From: CAKSFT01 sp045544615
GTDB taxonomy: Bacteria > Bacillota > Clostridia > UBA1381
DNA: 64,000 bases
Direction of reading: 5' to 3'
NCBI GenBank assembly: GCA_045544615.1
Contig: JAZPZI010000013.1
Coordinates: forward strand, 112,051 to 176,050
Position numbers and translations under genes: made by a program. The notes under the pieces are model-generated. The model did no database searches. It was not told the DNA's origin and saw only the letters and a program-made list of their open reading frames with translations. Shown here one piece after another: positions 43,786 to 52,859 of the stretch. How positions within the stretch are numbered: position 1 is the stretch's first letter; each line of letters starts with the position of its first letter.

Positions 43786-44670
43786 TTAAACACTTCTCAA
43801 TAAGTTCTCTAACTCTGCACTTGCGGCAAGTCTGATAGCGCGAAGTCCTGCCTCGTCAACTATCTGACACTGACCCATAGGCATTCTTCTCAATTCATAG
43901 CAGAGCTTATAACCGCTCGGGAACATCACAGAATCAGCAAGTCTCAGAAGTGGCAAAGCCTTACGATTGAGTGCCATAGCCTCGTTAATCTTACCCTGAT
44001 TGAAAAGCTCATAAATCTTTGCATTCACCTCAGGCACGATAACAGAAAACGCTGTAACCGAGCCTACACATCCTGCCAAAAGTGCAGGAACAAGGCAATC
44101 GTCAGTTCCCGAAAGAAGTGAAAAATCCGGGCGTTTTCTTGCAACAATATCGGCTTCGTGGGCTATCTGCTTCATATTGGCAGAAGAGTCCTTCATACCG
44201 ATAATTCTTCTCTCGCCCACAAGTTTTTCAAAGCTTGAGAGCTCGATTCCGTTTGTAAACATCGGAATTTTATAAAGAACTATATCACAGATATTCTGGT
44301 CGTTTAAATACTTATAGTATCTAACAACATCGTCCTGTCCCATTTTGAAATAATACGGCGGACATATCATAGCTGCATCGTAGCCGTATTCCTCTGCCGC
44401 TCTCATATATCTCAGTGTTGTTGCAGGGTTCGGGTCTGATGCACCCGCCAAAAGTTTTTTCTTGCCCTGCATTTTATTTGCGGCAAACTTCAGCATCTCG
44501 AGATTGTCCTCGGGTGAGAGGTTTACAAACTCACCTGTTGTTCCGCAGACAAAAAATCCTGTAATATCTGTTTTCAACAAAAAGTCAAGTTCCTTTTCAA
44601 ACGCATCATAGTCCACCCTTCCGTCTTTTGCAAAAGGTGTGAGTACAACGCCAAAAGCTCCTTTTAACAT
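43786..44670 (-). CDS. Dihydrodipicolinate synthase/N-acetylneuraminate lyase family aldolase
   Basis: 294 residues. GVVLTPF, FFVCGTTGEFVNLS, VLYKIP (the tyrosine loop) and GMKDSS with the Schiff-base lysine define the family. The chromosomal context (enolase-type dehydratase, alcohol dehydrogenase, GntR regulator) favours a 2-keto-3-deoxy sugar acid aldolase or dehydratase over lysine synthesis. Confidence 0.88.
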   Translation of the reverse strand: MLKGAFGVVLTPFAKDGRVDYDAFEKELDFLLKTDITGFFVCGTTGEFVNLSPEDNLEMLKFAANKMQGKKKLLAGASDPNPATTLRYMRAAEEYGYDAAMICPPYYFKMGQDDVVRYYKYLNDQNICDIVLYKIPMFTNGIELSSFEKLVGERRIIGMKDSSANMKQIAHEADIVARKRPDFSLLSGTDDCLVPALLAGCVGSVTAFSVIVPEVNAKIYELFNQGKINEAMALNRKALPLLRLADSVMFPSGYKLCYELRRMPMGQCQIVDEAGLRAIRLAASAELENLLRSV

Positions 44671-44675
44671 ATAAA

Positions 44676-45314
44676 TTATCCTTTCACCAAATAATCATCA
44701 ATATCAAGCGATAACTCGTCAAGACGGGTAAATCCGTCCTCCGTAATCAGGTAGTTGTTCTCAAGTCGGATTCCGAACTCTCCCGGCTTATAGTATCCCG
44801 GCTCTAAGGTCACAACCATACCAACTTCCAAAACATTATCATTTTCGGGCACAAATCTCGGGTCGACTACAATTTCTGCATCTCCTACTCTGTGACCGCC
44901 ATGATGGTCAAAAGCATACGGCGAATCTATAACCTTTCGCATAGTGTGCCAGATTTCGCTTGCCTTTGTTCCCGGCTTTAAAAGCTTTTCGCCCGTTTCT
45001 ATGGCAGTCTTCACCGCATCATATGCTTTTTGCTTTTCATCCGAAATATCACCCATAAAATATACTCTTGTGAGGTCTGACCATTTTCCTTCAGAACTCA
45101 CCTGCAGGTCAAGCAATACAACATCTACGTCTTTTATGACTCTCTCTGTCGGTCCACCCTCAATATCAGCTGTACGCTCGCCCGAAATCAGGTCGCCCTG
45201 CCAATCGGGACAGATTCCCGAGACAATTTTTCCAATCTCAAGTTCGGTCATACCCGATTTCAGGGTATTCTTTACCGCTTTGTGAATCTCTGCCTGAACT
45301 TCCCAGGTATTCAT
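44676..45314 (-). CDS. Short M24 family (pita-bread) metallopeptidase-like protein
   Basis: 212 residues, lacking the N-terminal creatinase domain of Xaa-Pro peptidases. The five metal ligands are visible: Asp in VVLLDLQV, Asp in KWSDLTRVYF, His in DHHGGHRVG, Glu in TLEPGYY and Glu in IRLENNYLI. Its ATG overlaps the stop codon of the enolase-superfamily gene (TAATG). Presence of an aminopeptidase-type gene in the middle of a sugar-acid-like operon is odd; creatinase-type C-N hydrolysis is an alternative role. Confidence 0.8.
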   Translation of the reverse strand: MNTWEVQAEIHKAVKNTLKSGMTELEIGKIVSGICPDWQGDLISGERTADIEGGPTERVIKDVDVVLLDLQVSSEGKWSDLTRVYFMGDISDEKQKAYDAVKTAIETGEKLLKPGTKASEIWHTMRKVIDSPYAFDHHGGHRVGDAEIVVDPRFVPENDNVLEVGMVVTLEPGYYKPGEFGIRLENNYLITEDGFTRLDELSLDIDDYLVKG

Positions 45315-46435
45315 TATTTCACCTCGTAGCGCTTCAATACTTCCTCATCAATCTCAACGCCAAGACCCGGCTTCTGAGGAATGTTTACAAAGCCCTCGTC
45401 ATCAATTGAGAAGTGCTTCTTAACAAGGTTCTTTGAAAGAACTGTTTCCTGACAGCAGTATTCAAGCCACAATGCGTTTGGTGTTGCGGCAATTACCTGC
45501 AATGATGCACTCATCAAGATACCGGTCTTGAAAGCGTGAGGAATAACCGGAATCTTATGAAGATATGCCATATCGATAACCTTCTTTGCGATTGTGATAC
45601 CACCGCAACGGCTGATATCAGGCTGAATAATATCAATTCCGCAGCCTGCGATGAGCTCGTTGAACTCAAACATTGTTCCTACTTCCTCACCTGCAGAAAT
45701 TCTCATATTAACAGAGTTTGTAAGTCTCTTGTATGCTTCCAGATCGTCCGGCTTGAACGGTTCTTCTACCCAATACACATCCTGCTGTTCAAACTCATTA
45801 CAGAGACGGATTGCAGTCTTTACATCACGCCATACCATACCGATATCAATCATAAGCTTAGGGTCGTCGCCCATTGCCTTACGGCACATCTTAACAAGCT
45901 CCAGGTCCTTTTTATCTGACTGACCGAGTGCACCCCAGCCAAACTTGATACCTGTATAGCCCTGTGGGAGATATGTATCTGCAATTCTCTTGATTTCGTC
46001 TTCATTATCAGGCATCAAAACACTGCAGTATGCAGGGATTTTATCTCTGAACGCACCGCCCAAAAGCTTATGAACAGGCACGCCCATCTTCTTGCCGAGG
46101 ATATCCCAGATTGCCATATCAATACCACTCATTGCGTGGATTGCAACGCTTCTTCTGCCATAATAATAGCAAAGCTCGTACATCTTGTACCAGATTTTTT
46201 CAACATCAAACGGGTCTTCTCCGATTACAACATCTCTCAAGCCCATACATACCATATGCGATGTCTTTGCCTCAACGATTGCCTTTACAACGTATGGTGA
46301 TGAGTCAACTTCACCGATACCTGTGATTCCCTCATCGGTCATAACCTTAATAACAACAGTATCCTGGCTTCCGTCACCGATAATACTGATTTCAGGTTGT
46401 TTTACAATAATTGCCTGTACGTCTGTGATTTTCAT
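45314..46435 (-). CDS. Enolase superfamily (mandelate racemase/muconate lactonising group) enzyme
   Basis: 373 residues from the ATG at 46435; the frame opens with GTG at 46447, but that codon is part of the AAAGGTGG site. Metal ligands are expected in LMIDIGMVW, YWVEEPF and ISAGEEVG. The base motif reads GIKFGWG, with a single Lys where mandelate racemase has KxK, and IPHAFKTG supplies the second-face His. Such members are acid-sugar dehydratases or racemases; the exact reaction cannot be named. Confidence 0.87.
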   Translation of the reverse strand: MKITDVQAIIVKQPEISIIGDGSQDTVVIKVMTDEGITGIGEVDSSPYVVKAIVEAKTSHMVCMGLRDVVIGEDPFDVEKIWYKMYELCYYYGRRSVAIHAMSGIDMAIWDILGKKMGVPVHKLLGGAFRDKIPAYCSVLMPDNEDEIKRIADTYLPQGYTGIKFGWGALGQSDKKDLELVKMCRKAMGDDPKLMIDIGMVWRDVKTAIRLCNEFEQQDVYWVEEPFKPDDLEAYKRLTNSVNMRISAGEEVGTMFEFNELIAGCGIDIIQPDISRCGGITIAKKVIDMAYLHKIPVIPHAFKTGILMSASLQVIAATPNALWLEYCCQETVLSKNLVKKHFSIDDEGFVNIPQKPGLGVEIDEEVLKRYEVK

Positions 46436-46457
46436 TTTTTGGTCCACCTTTCTTAAT

Positions 46458-47084
46458 TTAGTTCTGTCCTATAGAAAGCTCTCTTGCTTCCTCAATGTGT
46501 TTTTTCAGCACATCCAATACCTTTTCATCACGCTCAAGCAAAAGCCTGGCGATTAACATATGACGTTCTTCGAGCGTTTCTTTCAATTTTTCCGCGTAGG
46601 AAAAGTTCAGGATAAATAGCTCTCTTGTTACCGGCGCAATCGTTCTCCATGTCTGAATCAGTGCCTTATTTTCACTCATCGAAACAAGTGTTTCGTGAAA
46701 AAGTGCATCCGCATCAGCAAAATCGACCGTTGCAGTCGCATCCTCCAGGACCTTAAAGAGTCTTGATACATCCAAGCTGTCCTTTTTCAGGACGTGTTCT
46801 GCCGCTTTGCATTCTACGTAGCATCTTAGTTCATAAATGTTATTTATGTCCACTTGCGACAGACTGCATATCCTCTTTGTACCGTTTGCAAGCACCTGAA
46901 TCAGACCCTCCTGTTCCAACACCGCCAAAGCACCTCGCAGTGCCGCACGGCTGCAGTCATATTCACTTGCAAACTGTATCTCGGTCACAGGAGTGTGATT
47001 TTCCAGTTTCTTTGAGACAATGTCCCTTCTCAACCGAGAGAGCACCGCCTGAACGGTACTGCTTCTTTTAAGTGTATTTTGCAT
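46458..47084 (-). CDS. GntR family (FadR/FCD) transcriptional regulator
   Basis: 208 residues. The N-terminal winged HTH (FASEYDCSRAALRGALAVLEQ) is followed by an all-helical FCD domain whose metal/ligand residues can be seen in DADALFHETL, EERHMLIARLL and LKKHIEEAREL. It is first gene of the catabolic cluster, 22 bp before the enolase-superfamily start, and is the likely substrate-responsive repressor. Confidence 0.92.
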   Translation of the reverse strand: MQNTLKRSSTVQAVLSRLRRDIVSKKLENHTPVTEIQFASEYDCSRAALRGALAVLEQEGLIQVLANGTKRICSLSQVDINNIYELRCYVECKAAEHVLKKDSLDVSRLFKVLEDATATVDFADADALFHETLVSMSENKALIQTWRTIAPVTRELFILNFSYAEKLKETLEERHMLIARLLLERDEKVLDVLKKHIEEARELSIGQN

Positions 47085-47103
47085 AAAATCACTCCTTAGT
47101 CTA

Positions 47104-47131
47104 ATTATACCACGGCAGAAAAAAATGTCAA
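47104..47131 (-). promoter_or_regulatory. Promoter of the GntR-controlled cluster
   Basis: Reverse strand TTGACA, 16-bp spacer, TATAAT. The -35 box lies within the arm of the preceding terminator hairpin. Confidence 0.72.
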
Positions 47132-47160
47132 CAATTTTTTAAAATTGTTGACATTTTTAT
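47122..47160. terminator. Terminator of the polysaccharide operon, overlapping the GntR promoter
   Basis: AAAAATGTCAACAATTTT / AAAATTGTTGACATTTTT, an almost perfect inverted repeat after the PspC gene. Each arm holds TGTTGACA, itself palindromic apart from the centre, so it may double as a GntR operator. Confidence 0.75.
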
Positions 47161-47172
47161 TTTAGTTTATTT

Positions 47173-47358
47173 TTAATACTGCGGATAGTCCGGCATAATA
47201 ATTGCTGCAATAATATATGCAAGCACTCCGGTACCCGATAAGCCTATCAGTACAAGTATCAGTCTTACCAAGGTAGAGTCGATATTAAAATACTCGGCAA
47301 TTCCGCCGCATACTCCACAGATTTTCTTATCTGTTTGTGATTTATATAGTTTTTTCAT
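47173..47358 (-). CDS. PspC domain small membrane protein
   Basis: 61 residues from the ATG at 47358. KLYKSQTDKKICGVCGGIAE and YFNIDSTLVRLILVL form the PspC signature, followed by one membrane segment (TGVLAYIIAAIIMP). PspC-type proteins link to envelope stress responses. It lies 33 bp after the sugar dehydrogenase gene at the end of the polysaccharide operon. Confidence 0.9.
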   Translation of the reverse strand: MKKLYKSQTDKKICGVCGGIAEYFNIDSTLVRLILVLIGLSGTGVLAYIIAAIIMPDYPQY

Positions 47359-47391
47359 AGTCAACTCTTCTCTCAATATTTTATATTCAAA

Positions 47392-48723
47392 TTATAATCT
47401 CCAAAACTTCATTCCGCTATGCTTTAGTTCTGATATGTCATAAAGTCCCTTAACATCAATCAAAACCTTTTCTGAATCATCACAGTTTTTGAACATTTTC
47501 TTAATTTTCTCTAAAGACAATGCCTTAAATTCATTATGTGCAACTGCAACAATAACACAATCTGCATCATGTACATCTTCAAGTTTGGTAAGAGTTACGC
47601 CATACTCTTGCATAGCATCCCTTTTGCTTGCCCATGGGTCAACAATTACAGGGGTAATTTCATACTCCTTGAAACGGTTTATTATGTCTTCAACTTTTGA
47701 ATTTCTGGTATCAGGACAATTCTCTTTAAAGGTCAATCCAAGAATAACAACTTTGGATTTTTTAGGTGCTTGGCCAACAGAAATCATTTGTTTGATAGCA
47801 GCATCCGCAACGAATCTTCCCATACCATCATTAACAATTCGGCCATTTAAAATAATCTGACTGTGGTATCCGAGTTTTTCAGCCTGATAAGTAAAGTAAT
47901 ATGGATCAACACCGATACAATGTCCACCAACAAGACCCGGACGGAATCCCAAAGCATTCCATTTTGTGTTCATTCCATCAACAACTTCATTTGTGTCAAT
48001 ATCCATCTTATCAAAAACCATTGCCAATTCATTCATGAATGCAATGTTAATGTCTCGCTGACTATTTTCCACAACCTTAACCGCTTCTGCAGTTCTGAGA
48101 TTACTAACAGGAAATGTACCTACTTCTATTACAATATCATATACAGCCTTAATTATCGAAAGTGCTTGTTCATCGCAACCCGATACAATTTTTCTGATAT
48201 TTTCGAGTCTGTGTACCTTGTCTCCCGGATTGATTCTTTCAGGCGAGTAGCCTACTTTGAAATCCACACCGCATTTTAATCCCGATTCTTTTTCCAGAAT
48301 CGGAATGCATATATCTTCAGTACACCCCGGATAAACTGTTGATTCAAACACAACATAAGAACCTTTAACAAGGTTTCTACCTACAATTTCCGAAGCGCTA
48401 ATTACTGGTGTCAAATCAGGTGTATGATCTGTATTAACCGGAGTTGGAACAGCAACGATATGAAACTTTGCTTTTTTTAAATCTTTTTCATCAGAAGTAA
48501 AGAAAATGGTAGTGTTCCTGATTGCTTCATCTCCAACTTCAAGAGTCGGGTCAACTCCGTCTTTATATAGTTGTATTTTTTCTTTATTCAAATCAAAGCC
48601 AATAACATCCACGCCTTTTTTCGCGAAAGCAACTGCTATAGGCATACCCACATACCCAAGACCTACTAACGATATTTTTTCTGTTCTATCAAGAATTCTA
48701 TTGTATAAATTATCCATTTTCAT
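47392..48723 (-). CDS. Nucleotide sugar dehydrogenase (WbpO/TviB-like UDP-HexNAc 6-dehydrogenase)
   Basis: 443 residues. The N-terminal Rossmann domain begins ISLVGLGYVGMPIAVAF; the catalytic cysteine is in GLVGGHCIGVDPYY; the C-terminal UDP-binding domain contains ILGLTFKENCPDTRNSKVED. The enzyme oxidises C6 of a UDP-sugar to the uronic acid; sequence feel is of UDP-GalNAc/UDP-ManNAc types rather than UDP-glucose. Starts 1 bp after the CDP-glycerol transferase. Confidence 0.92.
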   Translation of the reverse strand: MKMDNLYNRILDRTEKISLVGLGYVGMPIAVAFAKKGVDVIGFDLNKEKIQLYKDGVDPTLEVGDEAIRNTTIFFTSDEKDLKKAKFHIVAVPTPVNTDHTPDLTPVISASEIVGRNLVKGSYVVFESTVYPGCTEDICIPILEKESGLKCGVDFKVGYSPERINPGDKVHRLENIRKIVSGCDEQALSIIKAVYDIVIEVGTFPVSNLRTAEAVKVVENSQRDINIAFMNELAMVFDKMDIDTNEVVDGMNTKWNALGFRPGLVGGHCIGVDPYYFTYQAEKLGYHSQIILNGRIVNDGMGRFVADAAIKQMISVGQAPKKSKVVILGLTFKENCPDTRNSKVEDIINRFKEYEITPVIVDPWASKRDAMQEYGVTLTKLEDVHDADCVIVAVAHNEFKALSLEKIKKMFKNCDDSEKVLIDVKGLYDISELKHSGMKFWRL

Positions 48724-48724
48724 T

Positions 48725-49930
48725 CTATCCTTTCAGTTTTGTAATTATTGCTTCATAAACTCTTTTACAATTACTGCTATCTCTATACAAGAAAAAATCT
48801 TCTACTCGTTTCTTATACATTTCATCCATCTGCATATTGTTATCAACTATCTCACAAAACTTGTCACACAAGCTATCCGACGTATAACAAACCTGACCGA
48901 AACCGTCTTCAGAATAAGAAAAATATCCCTCCTGGTATTGTCCTTGTCTGAACTTTTCATAATCAAACTGGAAATATAAAAGTGGTTTTTGCATATATGC
49001 AAAATCAAAGAACACACTGGAATAGTCGGTTATCATTACTGCAGCCCTTTTCATCATAGACTGTAAATCCATATCCAGATTACATTTGATTATTGCTTTT
49101 GTATTAAGCTTTGTAAAATGCTCCATATACCGTTGCATACCGGGATGTAAAAAGAAGACCACATCCAAATCGTATTTTTCAATATACTGATTTAATCGTG
49201 GATTTTCAAGAAATGAACTCCACTCTTTAAAGTATTCAGTATTTTGAAATTCATATATATTGTCGTATTTTTGATATGCTTTTATTGGTCGTGCCAACCA
49301 TTCACGCCTTGTTGGCATAATAAAAACAGTTTTATTGTCAACATTTTCATCATATAAATTATCAAATCGGCAAAGCCCGGTCAATGCCATATTTTCATCT
49401 TTGTACCCAAACTTTTCTTTGCAGTATTCGTATTCCCTTTTGGTTGTACAAATATATAGCCATACCTTCATCACATCATAATAGTGCCATTTCAAATCAT
49501 TGCACACAATACCGTGCTTTAAATAAACTCGCTTGTTTTTTCTTATGCCGTATATCTCCAACAAGTGACATACCGCCGCATTAGGCTTTCCCTCTTTTTG
49601 AGAACTGATATTAACCTCAGCAGTTAAATAATACACCCAATGTTTAAACGAACCAAATTCAATGATTTCTCCGCCTATTTTCTTTACTTTCTCGAAATCT
49701 GCCGAATCTTTTTTTATCGCATATACACAATCGACCTCAGGATGCTGTTCTATCATATATTTATAAAACCAAACCCCATTGTCCCTTGCCTCGTTACTGC
49801 GTTCACATACAAGCCACATATTTTTCCGTTTTAGTTTATATAACCATGATACAGGCAGAGCCAGCAAAAACACAAAACATGCCAATATATCCTTAAATTT
49901 GACAAATCTCATTTGTTTTAAAAAATACAT
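48725..49930 (-). CDS. CDP-glycerol glycerophosphotransferase (TagB/TagF) family protein
   Basis: 401 residues. An N-terminal hydrophobic segment (ILACFVFLLALPVSWLYKL) is followed by the GT-B-like catalytic domain: VYLKHGIVCND (catalytic His region), FIMPTRREWLA, FFLHPGMQRY and VMITDYSSVFFDFAYMQKP. The family transfers glycerol- or ribitol-phosphate to teichoic acids or polysaccharides. GGGGTGA precedes the ATG. It implies a phosphopolyol in the polymer made by this operon. Confidence 0.9.
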   Translation of the reverse strand: MYFLKQMRFVKFKDILACFVFLLALPVSWLYKLKRKNMWLVCERSNEARDNGVWFYKYMIEQHPEVDCVYAIKKDSADFEKVKKIGGEIIEFGSFKHWVYYLTAEVNISSQKEGKPNAAVCHLLEIYGIRKNKRVYLKHGIVCNDLKWHYYDVMKVWLYICTTKREYEYCKEKFGYKDENMALTGLCRFDNLYDENVDNKTVFIMPTRREWLARPIKAYQKYDNIYEFQNTEYFKEWSSFLENPRLNQYIEKYDLDVVFFLHPGMQRYMEHFTKLNTKAIIKCNLDMDLQSMMKRAAVMITDYSSVFFDFAYMQKPLLYFQFDYEKFRQGQYQEGYFSYSEDGFGQVCYTSDSLCDKFCEIVDNNMQMDEMYKKRVEDFFLYRDSSNCKRVYEAIITKLKG

Positions 49931-49977
49931 ATATTCACCCCAACCAAAATTTTTTAAAGTTTAACCTTTTAATAAAA

Positions 49978-50874
49978 TCAATCCCGGGAACAAATATCCG
50001 CATATTTTTTTATAACAGCATCAAGTTCGTCCGGAATCGGGCCATCTACCACCAAAACCAATTCACTCGGTTTTATGCTCTGTTTTACCAAAACACTCTC
50101 TAAAGCCCTGTCAAACCATTCGGGATTATCGTTTTTGTAAACCGACATCGCAACCGAAAACGGTGGCAGGTTTTCGGGGATTTTATACTCTTTCTTATCA
50201 GAAACAACCTGATTTTGGGCATATGGTTTTCGCATAAACTTAAAAAGCACGCTTCTTACAGCATTCGTTGCCACAACCTCGCCGCCAAACCTCAACAGTA
50301 CATTATATAGGTATCTTGGATAGCCTATCATCTTATTCTTAAGCATCAGCTTCTGGATGCCCTTTTCGCTTTCAAAATACTTCCATCCGCCACGGCGTGC
50401 ACTCATTTCGGCTCCGACTCTGACATTTACAAGATTTTCGGGTACATTTTCAAAAACTGCACCATTCTCCATCATCCTGATCCAGAGGTAATAGTCCTCA
50501 TTCCACGGCCAGTCAAGATACCCACCGGCATTATCCACCGCCTCTTTTTTATACATTACAGATACGTGGTTCATGGCACAACGTTTCTTCATATCTGCCT
50601 TGATTTCCGCATCATGCTCGGGAACAACTCTCGTGCCTGTTACAGATGCCTCATCACCTATAAATTCGGTAATATTCCCGCCAACAATATCAGCATCAGG
50701 ATTTGTCATAAACCTCTCAAGTTGCCAGAAAAATCTGTTTTCTGCCGACACATCATCACTGTCCATTCTTGCAACAAGCGAATATGTACAATTTTCAAGG
50801 GCAACTCTCAAAGCATTGCCAAGTCCCTTATTTTCGGGAAGATATATCGGCTTGAAGATAATTTTTTCACACAT
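49978..50874 (-). CDS. Family 2 glycosyltransferase with circularly permuted order
   Basis: 298 residues. The protein begins in the middle of a GT2 fold: IYLPENKGLGNALRVALE, then the DxD site RMDSDD at about 36-41 (normally near residue 100), DWPWNEDYYLWIRMMENGA and the end of the catalytic domain near residue 220. From 237 to 298 comes what should be the N-terminus of such an enzyme: LPPFSVAMSVYKNDNPEWF, LVLVVDGPIPDELDAVI, ending YADICSRD. The ATG has a good ribosome binding site (GAGGA, 7 nt) and starts 2 bp after the sugar transferase stop, so the frame is a normal start, not decay. Confidence 0.78.
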   Translation of the reverse strand: MCEKIIFKPIYLPENKGLGNALRVALENCTYSLVARMDSDDVSAENRFFWQLERFMTNPDADIVGGNITEFIGDEASVTGTRVVPEHDAEIKADMKKRCAMNHVSVMYKKEAVDNAGGYLDWPWNEDYYLWIRMMENGAVFENVPENLVNVRVGAEMSARRGGWKYFESEKGIQKLMLKNKMIGYPRYLYNVLLRFGGEVVATNAVRSVLFKFMRKPYAQNQVVSDKKEYKIPENLPPFSVAMSVYKNDNPEWFDRALESVLVKQSIKPSELVLVVDGPIPDELDAVIKKYADICSRD

Positions 50875-50876
50875 TT

Positions 50877-51572
50877 TTAAATCCTCAGTAATTCTTTTGC
50901 TTCTTCCTGTTTGTTTTCGTATTCCTGTTTGTCTACATCGCCCTTTTCAAGGAGCCAGTCGCCAAAGTCAACATCGCTTACCGTTCCCTCACGGACGGTA
51001 TCTTCACGCTTTAGGACTTTCAAGACTGTTTTTAGAATTATCAGCGCATCTCCCCAAAGGGTTATGCCGTCATCTATGTATTTCAAGTCCCAGGAAAACT
51101 TTTCCTCCCAGGTTATGTTGTTTCTTCCGCTTATCTGCGCAAGACCTGTAAGTCCCGGTCTGACATCATGGCGGCGACGTTGTTCTTCTGTCATAAATAC
51201 CATATCCCGCACAAGTTGCGGTCTTGGTCCTACAATTGATAGGTCACCGACTAAAATATTCCAAAGCTCACCTAACTCATCAAAGCTTGTGGAGCGAAGG
51301 AATTTACCGTATCCGTTCAGTCTTACATCATCGGGAAGAAGATTCCCGTCTTTATCCTTTGCATTGCTCATTGTACGGAACTTTATGAGTTTGAATATCT
51401 TTTCCCTGCCGTCCTTTCCCTTTTTTCCGGGTCGTGGCTGTACAAAGAAAGGATTACCCTTCATTGCAATCGCACCTACAATTATCAGAACTATAAATAG
51501 CGGTGACAAAACTATAATTGCAAAAAGAGACAGAACAAAATCCAAAAAGCGTTTAAAGAATTTATTGTACAT
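50877..51572 (-). CDS. Polyprenyl-phosphate sugar-1-phosphate transferase (PglC/WcaJ-type)
   Basis: 231 residues. One N-terminal membrane helix (FVLSLFAIIVLSPLFIVLII) and the sugar-transferase core: KFRTMSNAKD, LRSTSFDELGELWNIL, SIVGPRPQ and RPGLTGLAQISGRN. The enzyme loads the first phosphosugar on undecaprenyl phosphate. The size (small, one re-entrant helix, no N-terminal bundle) is that of PglC/EpsL. Context with PglF- and PglE-like enzymes suggests a diamino-sugar or 4-amino sugar. Confidence 0.93.
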   Translation of the reverse strand: MYNKFFKRFLDFVLSLFAIIVLSPLFIVLIIVGAIAMKGNPFFVQPRPGKKGKDGREKIFKLIKFRTMSNAKDKDGNLLPDDVRLNGYGKFLRSTSFDELGELWNILVGDLSIVGPRPQLVRDMVFMTEEQRRRHDVRPGLTGLAQISGRNNITWEEKFSWDLKYIDDGITLWGDALIILKTVLKVLKREDTVREGTVSDVDFGDWLLEKGDVDKQEYENKQEEAKELLRI

Positions 51573-51583
51573 AAAAACTCCTC

Positions 51584-52837
51584 TTATTCAAAGCAAGACT
51601 TGATAATCTCTATAATTATATCCTGTTCTTCTTCTGTCATTTTGTTATCACTCGGCAGACACAGACCTCTGTGGAAAATATCCATTCCGACATCCAAAGG
51701 ATTGCCGTCAGCACCGACACTTCCGCCGCTTATATAGGCGTTTGTCTTTGCACGGCCGTCGCCCTCTCGTGTTATGAAAGGATTATTCCTGTATATCGGT
51801 TGCATATGCATAGGCTTCCAGATTGGTCTTCCCTCTGCATTATATTTTGCAAGAGTCTCGAGAATCTCGGTCGGTGAAGATTTTCCCGGCTCGGTCAGGT
51901 AGAGTGCCTCACATTCGCCTCTTACCTGTTTTGCCATAGCATCTCTGTCAATTATAAGACAGCTTAGCCAGAAGTTCGGCTCACTGTTTTCCTCATCATA
52001 CGGATTCATCGAAACCGGTAAGTCCTTAAAGCCTTCCTTATATCTTTCATAAATGGCTTTTTTTCCCCTTATGTGCTCATCAAGGTATCCAAGCTGACCT
52101 CTTACAACACCTGCTATGACATTGCTCATACGGTAGTTGTAGCCAAGCTCCTCGTGCTGATACCATGGCGCATTCTCACGACTTTGTGTGGACCATTTTC
52201 TAACCTTGTTGGCAACCTCTAAATCGTCTGTAAAGAGCATACCGCCCGAGCTTCCCGTGATAATCTTATTACCGTTGAAGCTGATTATTCCAAAATCACC
52301 GAGACTTCCTGTCTGCTTACCCTTATAGCTTGCGCCAAAGGATTCTGCCGCATCCTCAACAATTACTGCGCCATGCTTTTTTGCAATAGCCGAAATCTCG
52401 TCCATCTTACACGGTGTGCCATAAAGATGCACAACAACTATAACCTTAACCTCGGGGTAGATTTCAAATGCTTTCTCAAGAGCAACCGGGTCCATATTCC
52501 AGGTATCATATTCTGTATCGATAAATACAGGTACTCCGCCCTCATACACAACCGGGTTTACCGTAGCATCAAAGGTTACATCCGAGCAGAAAACTCTCTC
52601 ACCCTGCTTTACGCCTGCAAGCTTCATTGCAAGATGCAAAGCCGCTGTACCTGTCGAGAGTGCAACTGCATACTTTGCTCCAACCTTTTCGGCGGCAATT
52701 CGCTCAATCTCGTTTATGTTTTCGCCGACTGTTGACATCCAGTTTGTATCGTATGCTTCCTGCACATATCTGATTTCATCTCCGTGCATTGTCGGTGATG
52801 AAAGCCATATCTTATTTTCAAAAGCTTTTATTTCCAT
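51584..52837 (-). CDS. DegT/DnrJ/EryC1 family PLP-dependent sugar aminotransferase (PglE/EpsN-like)
   Basis: 417 residues from the ATG at 52837 behind AGGGGAG; the frame is open to 52903 but overlaps the end of the upstream gene without a binding site. ALSTGTAALHLAMKLAG, EDAAESFGASYKG and SFNGNKIITGSSGGML (with the PLP lysine) define the family. It would aminate C4 of the 4-keto sugar made by the preceding dehydratase. Confidence 0.92.
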   Translation of the reverse strand: MEIKAFENKIWLSSPTMHGDEIRYVQEAYDTNWMSTVGENINEIERIAAEKVGAKYAVALSTGTAALHLAMKLAGVKQGERVFCSDVTFDATVNPVVYEGGVPVFIDTEYDTWNMDPVALEKAFEIYPEVKVIVVVHLYGTPCKMDEISAIAKKHGAVIVEDAAESFGASYKGKQTGSLGDFGIISFNGNKIITGSSGGMLFTDDLEVANKVRKWSTQSRENAPWYQHEELGYNYRMSNVIAGVVRGQLGYLDEHIRGKKAIYERYKEGFKDLPVSMNPYDEENSEPNFWLSCLIIDRDAMAKQVRGECEALYLTEPGKSSPTEILETLAKYNAEGRPIWKPMHMQPIYRNNPFITREGDGRAKTNAYISGGSVGADGNPLDVGMDIFHRGLCLPSDNKMTEEEQDIIIEIIKSCFE

Positions 52838-52859
52838 ACTTACTCCCCTAAAACTTTTA

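Noticed and set aside
50911..51603. 230-codon forward open frame
   Set aside because: Antisense to the sugar-phosphate transferase, whose own reading has full family motifs; the forward translation is Ser/Arg-rich shadow sequence.
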